Below, piece by piece: positions 1-7,959 of a stretch of 64,000 nt of DNA. The number at the start of each line of letters is the position of its first letter. Positions within the stretch are counted from its first letter, which is position 1. Origin of the DNA: Acidobacteriota bacterium (GTDB lineage: Bacteria; Acidobacteriota; Terriglobia; Acidiferrales; UBA7541); the NCBI GenBank assembly GCA_021832085.1, contig JAKBLM010000014.1, positions 1 to 64,000 of the forward strand, written 5' to 3'. The notes beneath the pieces are model-generated. The model worked only from the letters and a program-made list of their open reading frames with translations, was not told the origin of the DNA and made no database searches. Position numbers and translations under genes: made by a program.

Positions 1-124
1 AGCTATCCAGGAGTACGTTCGCCAGTACAACAAGAACCCGCAGCCTTTTCAGTGGGTGGCCAGCGCCGGCCGCATCATTCGAAAGGTCAACAAATATAAA
101 GAAATTTCAGAAACAGGAGACTAG
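1..124 (+). mobile_element. C-terminal end of an IS630-family transposase (cut by window edge)
   Basis: An open frame read from base 2 gives 40 codons and ends in TAG at 122-124. It contains YNKNPQPFQWVASAGRII followed by KVNKY. This matches the C-terminal tail of IS630-family DDE transposases (YN..PkPF.W......I...v). The catalytic part lies outside the window, so it cannot be said whether the element is intact. I saw no clear terminal inverted repeat or TA duplication just downstream. It borders the polysaccharide locus, and a truncated exporter gene lies about 1.4 kb inside that locus. The family call is from motif recall only. Confidence 0.7.
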
Positions 125-164
125 GCTTTCGCAGGTTAACTTATAGAGAAGTGCAATTACTCCA

Positions 165-197
165 TTGACAACTAATTTGCAAACCCAATAGGAGGAG
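165..197 (+). promoter_or_regulatory. candidate promoter and ribosome-binding sequence of the polysaccharide locus
   Basis: A perfect -35-like TTGACA lies at 165-170 in an AT-rich stretch that contrasts with the GC-rich surroundings. The best -10-like sequence about 16 bp downstream is poor (AATAGG, 187-192). A strong Shine-Dalgarno-like AGGAGGAG follows at 190-197, but no in-frame start of the next gene lies at ideal spacing from it. It is the only promoter-like sequence seen ahead of the collinear polysaccharide genes. Confidence 0.3.
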
Positions 198-279
198 CGC
201 GCGGGGGAATGTTTCATTGTGGCGCAGGGCCGTTTACGCACTGGGACCTCACATGGTTTCCTTTGCCGGGTTCCAGAAA

Positions 280-942
280 ATGCATACTGTTTTTATTGTT
301 GCTCCAAATCGGTTCTTCAGAGAGTCGCTGGCCACCCTCCTCGCAGCGGCGACGGACGTTGTCGTCCTCGGCGCCGCCGAATCCTCCGCATCGGCTCTTC
401 AACAGATCTCTTCCCTCCATCCCAACGTCGTGGTGTTAAGCCCGGATTGGCGCGACTCGGAGTTTCTGGCGACGCGAGCGATTCGCGGGGTGGCACCGTT
501 TGCCAGGGTGCTCATGATCACCATGGACGACGACGCGGAGGTGTTTTTCAAAGCGGTGCGGTCAGGTGCGGTCGGCTACCTGCTGAAGGACGCTTCGGCT
601 GATGAGATCGTGGAGGCGGTTCGCCATCTCCAGGAGAACCCAGTTGTTTGCCCGCCCCACCTGGAGGGCATTTTGTTCGATTACGTCGCCAACGGCTCTG
701 CGGCGCAAGTCGAACTGACACAGCGCGAACGGCAACTGATTCCCCTGATCGGCGAGGGACTGACGAACAAGGAGATCGCGGTGCGCCTGCATCTCTCCGA
801 GCAGACGGTCAAAAACCACGTTCACAGAATTCTCCGCAAAACCGGCTCAAGCAGCCGTACCAGCCTTACGCGACTGGGCAAGACGAGCGAATTTTCCCCC
901 AACCGCGCCACCAACGGGCCTTCCTGCTCCTCGATTTCTTGA
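280..942 (+). CDS. NarL/LuxR-type response regulator with a degenerate receiver domain
   Basis: This 220-residue protein has a receiver-like domain (about 3-120) and a LuxR helix-turn-helix (about 146-200, with LTQRERQLIPLIGEGLTNKE and SEQTVKNHVHRIL). The DNA-binding half looks intact. The receiver lacks the usual acidic pair after the first strand (VFIVAPN in place of a V.IVDD type) and has Ser54 where the phospho-acceptor Asp should be (NVVVLSPD). The conserved Lys is kept (GYLLKD, Lys103). It is therefore probably a phosphorylation-independent regulator. As the first gene of the exopolysaccharide locus it may control that locus; this is inferred from position. The start is uncertain: ATG 280 fits the domain boundary, with ATG 253 and TTG 217 also in frame. 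Confidence 0.8.
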   Translation: MHTVFIVAPNRFFRESLATLLAAATDVVVLGAAESSASALQQISSLHPNVVVLSPDWRDSEFLATRAIRGVAPFARVLMITMDDDAEVFFKAVRSGAVGYLLKDASADEIVEAVRHLQENPVVCPPHLEGILFDYVANGSAAQVELTQRERQLIPLIGEGLTNKEIAVRLHLSEQTVKNHVHRILRKTGSSSRTSLTRLGKTSEFSPNRATNGPSCSSIS

Positions 943-1123
943 AAACCCACCAGGGAGGCCTGGCACTCTTTCCCCGCGGCGAAGCCCTGTTTTGTCTTGG
1001 TACGGTACCGGGTACTTTCAGCGTCAAGGTTCAATGCCCCCGGCTATGCCGGTAATCACGGCCTGGAAGGGTATCGAAATGGGGCCGCGCTGAATCTTGT
1101 TTGCCTTCCCCAGCCTCGCCACA

Positions 1124-1501
1124 ATGCGGCGGTTGAAGGAGAAGCCCATTCGCCTGCTGCTGGCAAACCCGACGCGATCGCTGCGCGATGCGCTTTACGG
1201 GGCGATCCGCAAGCAGCCGGATATGGAAGTAGCCGGCGAAGTCTCGGATGCGTGCGCCATCGTCGCCGCCGCCGAACTGACAGACCCAGACTGCCTGGTG
1301 ATCGCACTCGATCGGAACGGGGTTTCCCGCTCGCTTTGCAAGCAGCTGCTGGCGAGAAACAGACAGGTGAGAATTCTCGCCATCTCCGAGACAACTGACA
1401 TGGCGGTGCTCTGCTGGTGGGACAGTGGAGACGTCCGCTGCGCATACATGGAAGCCTCTCGAGAAAACCTGCTGTCGGCTTTGCGCTGCTCGCTCTTCTG
1501 A
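1124..1501 (+). CDS. stand-alone receiver-like (pseudo-receiver) protein
   Basis: This 125-residue protein has the order and spacing of a CheY-like fold but no output domain. The first strand reads IRLLLANPTRSLRDAL, with Asn-Pro where the acidic pair should be. The acceptor position in DCLVIALDRNG is Ala61, with an Asp two residues later. The C-terminal half (VRILAISETTDMAVL) still resembles strands 4 and 5. It cannot be phosphorylated by the usual chemistry, so a protein-interaction role is more likely. It sits between the LuxR-type regulator and the exporter remnant on the same strand. Start chosen at ATG 1124; an in-frame ATG at 1097 is possible. Function is not known. Confidence 0.6.
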   Translation: MRRLKEKPIRLLLANPTRSLRDALYGAIRKQPDMEVAGEVSDACAIVAAAELTDPDCLVIALDRNGVSRSLCKQLLARNRQVRILAISETTDMAVLCWWDSGDVRCAYMEASRENLLSALRCSLF

Positions 1502-1558
1502 CCCGGCCGACGGCGGAGTGCGAAGGCATTCCGGAGGCGAAAGAACGAGGAGGAAATC

Positions 1559-1849
1559 GTGAGAGGGAGTGGCCCGGCCGCCCTGCTCTGTTCGCTTCAG
1601 TTCGTCTTCGAACCGGCACTCGTTGCCCCACCCCGGCACGCCCGCATCATCCGCAGCGACCAGTTCTCCGGCAAGCGCACCGAGATTCCCGTCAACCTGA
1701 AGAAAATCTTGGCGGGCAAGGCGCCCGATCCACGACTGCATTCCCGGGACATCCTGTTTGTCCCGAACACCACAGGCAAGGCGGTCCTTTATCCGGGCGC
1801 CGAAGCTGCGCTTTCGGTGGCGGGCGGCGTGATCGTGTACAGGAGATAG
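1559..1849 (+). pseudogene. C-terminal remnant of a Wza/SLBB polysaccharide export protein
   Basis: Only about 67 recognisable residues remain: IIRSDQFSGKRTEIPVNL, KKILAGKAPDPRLHSRDILF and VPNTTGKAVLYPG, then a tail ending GVIVYRR. This is the end of outer-membrane polysaccharide exporters of the Wza/SLBB family, which are normally 200-400 residues. The polysaccharide-export domain and signal peptide are missing. A GTG with AGGAGG just upstream (about 1548-1553) could still start a 96-residue product. The frame stops one base before the GTG of the kinase gene, so translation may be coupled. I read it as a decayed gene that may be kept for coupling; a shortened functional protein is less likely. 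Confidence 0.65.
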
Positions 1850-1850
1850 A

Positions 1851-4160
1851 GTGGCGGAAGAATACATTCCGCGATTGGGCCCGCCTGCTTCGGTCGGTAC
1901 CCACGCCCGCCGCATAGAGCTGGCGAGGATCTACCCGCCCGCGGCGGCCGAAGAATCGAATCTGCTGCTCTACTGGAAAATCCTGCGCAAGCGGGGCTGG
2001 ACGGTGGTTTCAGTGCTGGCAGTGATCTTGACGGCGGTGGTGATCGGAACGGCGCGCGAGCGGCCGCTGTACCGAGCGAGCGCGATGCTCGAAATCGAGC
2101 AGGAGAATCCGAACATAGTCACGGTGCAGGAACTCTTTCAGCTGCCGAACATTTCGGGCAGCTACCTGGCCACGCAGTTCCGGATCCTGCGAAGCCACAG
2201 CTTGGCTCGGCAGGTGATTCGCCAGCTCCATCTGAACCGGACCCGGGAATTTAATCCGCCGGGCCGCTCCTGGCCTTGGAGCGGCAAGGGCGGCGGCCCG
2301 GCTTTTCCCATCGAGCTGGCGCACGAGCAGACGGTGGTCGCGCGATTCGAACAAAACCTCGTCGTGAGCCCGGTCCGCGGAAGCCGGCTGGTGGAAGTGA
2401 GCTTCGAATCCCACGACCCAGAGCGCGCGGCCAGGGTGGTGAACGCGCTGGCCGCCAGCTATATCCAGGACAACCTGCGTAACCACTGGAAGGCGACACG
2501 CCAGGCTTCCCGCTGGCTTTCCGGGCAGCTCGGCGGCCTGAAAATCCGTTTGGAGAAGTCGGAAGATCGATTGCAGCGCTACGCCGAGACGAATGGCCTG
2601 GTGTTCCTCGAAAGCGAAACGGGAGAAAAACAAAGCATAGTCGACGAACGCCTACGGCGGCTTCAGGACGAGTTGACCCGAGCGGAGGCGGAACGTTACG
2701 GCGAAGAGTCCCTCTACCGGCTGGTGCACGCTGGCAACTACGGGGCGCTGCCTGGCGTGTTCGACAATCAGACCACACAGCAACTGACGGTGAAATTGGC
2801 CAATCTCGAAGTGGAAAAGGCTCGGCTGGCGGCCAATTTCACCGCCGGCTACCCGAAGATGAAGGAGATTCAGAACCAAATCGATCGGATTCGCAGCTTT
2901 CTCGCGCAGCAGCGCCGGCTAGCGGCACAACACGTGGAAAATGAATATCTCGCTGCCACTCGTCGCGAGGCGCTGGTTCGCCGAGCCTTCGACCGCCAGA
3001 AGCAACTGGCCAACGTCACCGCCGGCAAACTGGTCGAATACCACATTCTCGAGCGCGCCGTGCAGACCAACAAGCAGCTCTACCGGGGACTGCTGCAGCG
3101 TTTGCGCGAGGCGGGCGTTTCCGCCGGACTCAACGCGAGCAACATCCGGGTGGTCGATCCGGCCGTACCGCCTATCAGTCCGGTCGCGCCGCGCATCCTG
3201 CTGAACCTGTCGATTGCCACGTTGGTGGGTCTGACGTTTGGCGCTGGCCTCGCCTTCCTGCAGGAACATCTGGACAACACGCTGAAAACGCAGGCCGACG
3301 TGGAAAGTTTCCTGCACGTGCCGGCGCTGGCGCTCATTCCTTCGGAGAGGTCGCTCCCGCCGAAAAAAAACGGGGGCCGAAAATTCCTGCCCAACATGCG
3401 GGCTGCCCCGAGGCAAATCGCCCATGGCGTCGCGGGCGAGCGGGTCAAGGGCAATGGCTGGATTCGTGTGGATTCAGGCACGGTCGACCATTCAGCGCTT
3501 TCGGAGGCCTTCCGCAATTTGCGTACGTCGGTACTGCTTTCCACCGCGACCCATCCCCCGCGGTCGCTGGTTGTGCTCAGCGCGGAGCCAGGCGAAGGCA
3601 AGACGACGATTTGCAGCAATCTGGCGATCTCGCTGGCCCAACTGGGCAAACAGGTGCTGCTCGTCGAAGGCGACATGCGGCGGCCTTGCCTCCACTCCTT
3701 TTTCCATCTGCCGGGCGAAAGCGGCCTGGTTAATTGTCTGGCCGGGGACGCGGAGTGGCGTGAGTTGGTGAGGCCCACGGGCTTGCAAGGACTCGATTGC
3801 CTGTTTTGTGGCCCCGTGCCACCGAATCCCACCGAATTGCTCTCGGGCGACCGGATGGGAGCGCTGGTCGACGAAGCGCTAGCCGACTACAGCTTCGTCC
3901 TGATCGATGCGCCGCCGCTACTGAATGTGGCCGACGGACGCATCCTCAGCACGATCGCCGAAGGAACCATTCTCGTGGCGAGGAGCGGAGCGACGCCCCG
4001 TGAATTCGTGCAACGGGCCCAGCTTTGTCTTTCCGATGTCGGTGCCCATCTGATCGGCGTGGTGCTCAACGCCGTCGATCTGCGGCGCGAAGGCTACGGC
4101 TATGCAGCCTATGCCGGCTATGGCGGCCGCTCCGGAAATGGGCGGGGTCGAGCCGTGTAG
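1851..4160 (+). CDS. Wzc-type polysaccharide co-polymerase / tyrosine autokinase
   Basis: This 769-residue inner-membrane protein controls chain length and export of a capsular or exopolysaccharide. It has a Wzz domain with a first membrane span at about 50-67, a long periplasmic coiled-coil region (about 200-420, with a GNVR-like part before the second span), a second span at about 450-470, and a cytoplasmic BY-kinase domain. Kinase motifs are visible: Walker A SAEPGEGKTT (about 577-586), Walker A' VLLVEGDMRRP (about 602) and Walker B FVLIDAPP (about 682). The C-terminus has a short tyrosine cluster (GYGYAAYAGYGG), the usual autophosphorylation tail. The GTG start at 1851 is one base after the exporter remnant. 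The full-length exporter partner is not in the window. Confidence 0.93.
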   Translation: MAEEYIPRLGPPASVGTHARRIELARIYPPAAAEESNLLLYWKILRKRGWTVVSVLAVILTAVVIGTARERPLYRASAMLEIEQENPNIVTVQELFQLPNISGSYLATQFRILRSHSLARQVIRQLHLNRTREFNPPGRSWPWSGKGGGPAFPIELAHEQTVVARFEQNLVVSPVRGSRLVEVSFESHDPERAARVVNALAASYIQDNLRNHWKATRQASRWLSGQLGGLKIRLEKSEDRLQRYAETNGLVFLESETGEKQSIVDERLRRLQDELTRAEAERYGEESLYRLVHAGNYGALPGVFDNQTTQQLTVKLANLEVEKARLAANFTAGYPKMKEIQNQIDRIRSFLAQQRRLAAQHVENEYLAATRREALVRRAFDRQKQLANVTAGKLVEYHILERAVQTNKQLYRGLLQRLREAGVSAGLNASNIRVVDPAVPPISPVAPRILLNLSIATLVGLTFGAGLAFLQEHLDNTLKTQADVESFLHVPALALIPSERSLPPKKNGGRKFLPNMRAAPRQIAHGVAGERVKGNGWIRVDSGTVDHSALSEAFRNLRTSVLLSTATHPPRSLVVLSAEPGEGKTTICSNLAISLAQLGKQVLLVEGDMRRPCLHSFFHLPGESGLVNCLAGDAEWRELVRPTGLQGLDCLFCGPVPPNPTELLSGDRMGALVDEALADYSFVLIDAPPLLNVADGRILSTIAEGTILVARSGATPREFVQRAQLCLSDVGAHLIGVVLNAVDLRREGYGYAAYAGYGGRSGNGRGRAV

Positions 4161-4357
4161 CAATCCTGCGGAACGACCAGGCGCGGCACTTCGCCCCCCG
4201 CCTCGGAAAGCAGCAGCGGGCGACAATTTCCGCTGCGACGCAGTACGGCGCGAGCGGGTAGCAGATGTCGATTGCGGAACCCGCCAGCGCAAGCAAGTCA
4301 TGTTCGCCTGGCCACCCTGTGGGTGACGGGGCGAAGCTGTAGACGGACGAAGCAGAA

Positions 4358-4945
4358 GTGGCAAACGAAATGGCAGCAAAACCGGTATTCGAGATGAGCA
4401 TTGTGGAGACGCGCCAACTGAGCGACGCACATTTCGCTCCTCGCTGGTACGCGGTCTATACCTGCGCCAACCATGAGAAGCGCGTCGCCGAGCAGTTGCG
4501 CGCCCGCGCCGTCGAGCATTTCCTGCCGCTCTATGCCACCGTTCACCGCTGGAAGGACCGCCGCATGCAGCTCCAGTTGCCGCTCTTTCCCGGCTACATA
4601 TTTGTCCGCCTGCCCCTCGCCGAGCGGCTGCGCGTTTTGGAGGTGGCGGGCGTGGCCCGGCTGGTCGGCTTCGGCGATCAGGCCATTGCTCTTCCTGACC
4701 GGGAAATCGAAATTCTCCGCGGTGCCTTGGGCGGCGGGCTGATCGCCGAACCGCACCCCTATCTAACGGTGGGCAGCCGCGTCAGGATTCGGAGCGGTCC
4801 GCTTGCCGGCCTGGAAGGAATCCTCTTGCGCAAGAAGGCGGATTTCCATGTGGTGCTATCTGTCGATCTCATTCTGCGATCGATTGCCGTGGAAGCCGAT
4901 GCCGCCGATCTCTTGCCGCTGCCCAGCCGGCGCGGAACTGCGTGA
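4358..4945 (+). CDS. NusG-family antiterminator of the RfaH/UpxY type
   Basis: This 195-residue protein has a NusG N-terminal domain (RWYAVYTCANHEKRVAEQL, then the signature LPLFPGYIFVRL) and a C-terminal KOW-like region (VGSRVRIRSGPLAGLEGILL). Specialised NusG paralogues inside polysaccharide operons load onto RNA polymerase and allow read-through of long operons. Its position between the kinase and the flippase genes suggests that role here. The start is uncertain: GTG 4358 gives the longest form, while ATG 4370 and ATG 4394 are in frame and equally compatible with the domain, and none has a strong ribosome-binding site. The 197 bp before it hold no gene and could contain the loading site. 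Confidence 0.88.
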   Translation: MANEMAAKPVFEMSIVETRQLSDAHFAPRWYAVYTCANHEKRVAEQLRARAVEHFLPLYATVHRWKDRRMQLQLPLFPGYIFVRLPLAERLRVLEVAGVARLVGFGDQAIALPDREIEILRGALGGGLIAEPHPYLTVGSRVRIRSGPLAGLEGILLRKKADFHVVLSVDLILRSIAVEADAADLLPLPSRRGTA

Positions 4946-4997
4946 AGGGCCGCGCAGACGGCAAACACGTTGAAGCCATCGAAGAGAGCCCCGGCAG

Positions 4998-6572
4998 ATG
5001 ACGACCTTGCAGCTTTCGGATACTCACTCGGTCATGACAACGTCGGTGACCCCTCCCGAATCGGCGGCCGGCGCGGCCCTCATGAGGGCGCGCGAGGCGG
5101 TCGGCCAGCGTTACGTGAAAGCGGCGCTGCAGACGGGCGTGGGTGGTGTGGCCAGCCGGGTTCTGGGGGGTCTTGCGCCGATTATCCTGGCGCGGTATCT
5201 GGGACCGGACAAGTACGGCGTCTACACGTTGATTGTTTCGCTGGTCGGCATCTTTGCCGGCGTGGCGCACCTTGGGCAGAACACTGCGTTGCAAAAATTC
5301 CTGCCGGAATATTTCGTCAAGGACCCGGCTCGCGGCGGCATGATCCTGGCCGATACGATCGTGATCGTCTCGGGAATCCTGGCGGTCGCCTGCACAGCCT
5401 TTTACCTGCTCTCCGGCTGGATGGCGGCAACGATCTATCGTCAGGCTTCGCTCGCCCCGCTCTTTCGCTTCTCGGCGCTGCTGGTTCTTTTCTTGTCCCT
5501 TTTCAATCTGGCTTCGAGCGCGGTGGCCGGCCTCCAGGATTTCGCTTCGTACAGCAAGGCAATGGTGATCCGAAGCGCGGGTTTTCTGGCGCTGGCGTGG
5601 GCAGGGGTTGCGCTGCTGGGGCTCTACGGGGCACTTGGTGGCCAAGTGCTCGCCGCCATACTCGGGCTGGGCTTTCTCCTGGCCGCCGGAGCGAGGGCCG
5701 CGCGGCGGCGCTTCTCCGGCATGGTGAGGACTGCTTTCTCCCGGTCGATTCTTGCCGAGATCTTTTCGTTCGCTTTTCCTGCATTTCTTTCCGGAGCGCT
5801 TGTTGCCCCTGCTTTTTGGTGGGCCAACACGCTGCTCGCCCGCGATTCCGGGTTTGCGCAGGTAGGCCTGTTCGGCGTCGCTTTTGCCTTGGCCCAACTC
5901 ATTCTGGTGGTTCCCACCAGCCTCACGATTCCGGCGGTCAGTTTCTTCTCGGAAGCCTACGCGTCATCCCAATGCGGCCAGGGCGATCCGTTCGGCAAGC
6001 TTGTCAACACCAATCTTCGGCTCATATGGGCCATCGCCCTGCCGCTGGCGCTCGCTTCCGCCCTGTTTGCGCCGTGGATCGTCAATCTGTTCTTCGGGCC
6101 GGCTTATCGCGAAGCGGCGGTTCTGGCGTCCGTGATGAGCTTTGTGGCATTGCTCATGGTCATCAACCACGTGATCGGGAATTCGATTGCCGGCTCGGGC
6201 CGAATGTGGCAAGGGTTTGCAGTCAACTCCTTTTGGGCCGCGCTCTTCTTCACCACGGGCAGCTTACTGATTCCGCGATGGGGCCCGACAGGTCTGGCGT
6301 TTACTTTTGCCTTTTCCTACCTGATTTTCACGTTCGGTGTGTGGATCTACACGCGGATTGCCCTGCACTTGAATTACGAGCGGATTACCCTATTGGCAAT
6401 TCTCACCCTTACGTCGGTAGCCCTCACCGCTTTCGACGCCCGGATCGGCGACACGCCCGTCCGTTGTGCCGTAGCGATCCTTCTGCTTTTGGCCCTCGTG
6501 GCCACGGAATATCGGTGGACGCTCGATCATCGCGAGAGAACCCTTCTCAGGCGAGCGTGGCCATGGAGTTGA
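4998..6572 (+). CDS. Wzx-like oligosaccharide flippase
   Basis: This 524-residue polytopic membrane protein of the MATE/MVF polysaccharide-transporter superfamily has roughly 12-14 hydrophobic segments. The N-terminal region GVGGVASRVLGGLAPIILAR followed by LGPDKYGVYTLIVSLVGI is typical of Wzx-type flippases, which move undecaprenyl-linked repeat units across the inner membrane. It lies in a run with a polymerase and three glycosyltransferases. Start ATG 4998 was chosen; ATG 5034 is an in-frame alternative. The repeat unit cannot be predicted from sequence. Confidence 0.88.
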   Translation: MTTLQLSDTHSVMTTSVTPPESAAGAALMRAREAVGQRYVKAALQTGVGGVASRVLGGLAPIILARYLGPDKYGVYTLIVSLVGIFAGVAHLGQNTALQKFLPEYFVKDPARGGMILADTIVIVSGILAVACTAFYLLSGWMAATIYRQASLAPLFRFSALLVLFLSLFNLASSAVAGLQDFASYSKAMVIRSAGFLALAWAGVALLGLYGALGGQVLAAILGLGFLLAAGARAARRRFSGMVRTAFSRSILAEIFSFAFPAFLSGALVAPAFWWANTLLARDSGFAQVGLFGVAFALAQLILVVPTSLTIPAVSFFSEAYASSQCGQGDPFGKLVNTNLRLIWAIALPLALASALFAPWIVNLFFGPAYREAAVLASVMSFVALLMVINHVIGNSIAGSGRMWQGFAVNSFWAALFFTTGSLLIPRWGPTGLAFTFAFSYLIFTFGVWIYTRIALHLNYERITLLAILTLTSVALTAFDARIGDTPVRCAVAILLLLALVATEYRWTLDHRERTLLRRAWPWS

Positions 6573-6600
6573 TCGAACCCCCAGCACCGATTTTGTCGCC

Positions 6601-7923
6601 ATGCCTCTGATACTCAGCTTGTTTCACCCATCGCGTAACCTTGGACCGGCGAGAACAGTCGCCAAGGACAAGGACCGTGTAGCGCGCGCCGAAATCGCCT
6701 ACCTCTGGCCGTACGATATCGGCGCAGATCCGAGTGCCACATTTTTTCAGCGGCCGGCTGGCCTGGCAGAGGACTTCACGGTTCACCTGCTCACAAGGGC
6801 AGAAAGCCGGATTCCGTCGGTGGTGGCAGGCAAAGTTCGGATCCAGCGCGGGCCGGCAGGGCGAGGCATTCTTGCCAGGCTCACCCACCTCCTTTTTTGT
6901 GTGCGCTGGCTAGCCCGAAACCAGTCAAGGCTTTCGGCAGTGTATACGACCGGGGGATTATCGATTTTCACGGGGTGGTTCGCGCGCCGATTCCTGGGTA
7001 TACGGTGGGTGACGGAATTCTGGGACCATCCTTTCCTCGAACGGAACTACGCGCGCCAGAACGGAGACCGCGGCGCTTCGTTTTTCTACTTGCTTCGTTC
7101 CCTGGTTGCGAACCGCATGGCGCGGCAGGCTGATGTGGTTGTTTGCACGGGAAATGTGGGCATGGTGCGGGCGCTGCGTCCCGCTGCCCAAAAGCTGATC
7201 GTTTCGCCCAATGGCGCCGACCGCTCGCTTTTCGGACGACAGGCAACAAAGAGTCCAAATTCACCGGCAGAAGCGGTGTATGTCGGTTGGATCGGCCGAG
7301 CGCGCGGGGCAGGGCTGATGTTCGACGCGATGCAATTGCTGCAGTCGGCAGGCGCACCCGTCCGTCTCACGCTGGTTGGACCCTTGGTCTCTCGCGATCG
7401 CGAATGGATTCTCCGTCGGCAACGGAAGCTTGAGGGCTGCTTGTCGTTGACTGGCCGCCTGCCACATGCTGATGTGCTATGGATCCTCGAAAAATGCTGC
7501 CTGGGTCTCTACCCGTTTCCGCCGGAAGAGGAGCTGGAGTTTATCTATCCCATCAAGGTCTTTGAGTACATGGCCATGGGAGTTGTGCCGGTCTGCACGG
7601 ACTTGACCGGCGTGCGCGATATCGTGCGAAACGGGATCGATGGATTCCTTTTCAGGACCGGCAGTGCCAAAGCGCTTGCCCGCTGCTTGCTCGAAGCCGT
7701 GCGCAACGGTGCCAGGCTGGGGGAAATGAGCCACGCGGCGCGCAAACGCGCCGAGCAGTTCCGCTGGGACCGAATCCATGCCAGGCTCAACGCGGAATTG
7801 GCTTCGAGAATCGGCCCGAGAAACGCGGCCCTGAGTCCACTCGCGTACGCAGCCCTGAAGAATCGCCGCATAGCCGGCGCCGCAGCCCGGCGGCCCGATC
7901 CCGTTCACCCTTTGTCGCGCTGA
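6601..7923 (+). CDS. GT4-family glycosyltransferase
   Basis: This 440-residue GT-B fold enzyme has an acceptor-binding N-terminal half containing VTEFWDHPF and a nucleotide-sugar-binding C-terminal half. The latter shows VGWIGRARG, RLTLVGPL, LTGRLPHADV and the GT4 donor-site region PIKVFEYMAMGVVPV followed by GVRDIV. It probably adds a sugar to the lipid-linked repeat unit on the cytoplasmic side. The gene starts 28 bp after the flippase. The C-terminal 40 residues are low-complexity Ala/Arg and probably not part of the fold. Donor and acceptor are unknown. Confidence 0.85.
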   Translation: MPLILSLFHPSRNLGPARTVAKDKDRVARAEIAYLWPYDIGADPSATFFQRPAGLAEDFTVHLLTRAESRIPSVVAGKVRIQRGPAGRGILARLTHLLFCVRWLARNQSRLSAVYTTGGLSIFTGWFARRFLGIRWVTEFWDHPFLERNYARQNGDRGASFFYLLRSLVANRMARQADVVVCTGNVGMVRALRPAAQKLIVSPNGADRSLFGRQATKSPNSPAEAVYVGWIGRARGAGLMFDAMQLLQSAGAPVRLTLVGPLVSRDREWILRRQRKLEGCLSLTGRLPHADVLWILEKCCLGLYPFPPEEELEFIYPIKVFEYMAMGVVPVCTDLTGVRDIVRNGIDGFLFRTGSAKALARCLLEAVRNGARLGEMSHAARKRAEQFRWDRIHARLNAELASRIGPRNAALSPLAYAALKNRRIAGAAARRPDPVHPLSR

Positions 7924-7959
7924 TCCCGTATCGCTCAAGCAAACCGTTCCCTGAAGACC

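Noticed and set aside
4270..4350. Sequence resembling a GEMM-I (cyclic di-GMP) riboswitch before the NusG-like gene
   Set aside because: It has GGCCACCC and GACGGGGCGAAGC where the invariant GCAAACC and ACGCAAAGC should be. Key conserved bases are missing.
4970..6610. Alternate-frame open frame covering the flippase gene
   Set aside because: The +1 frame is Arg/Gly-rich and lacks membrane segments; the 4998 frame gives a typical Wzx protein.
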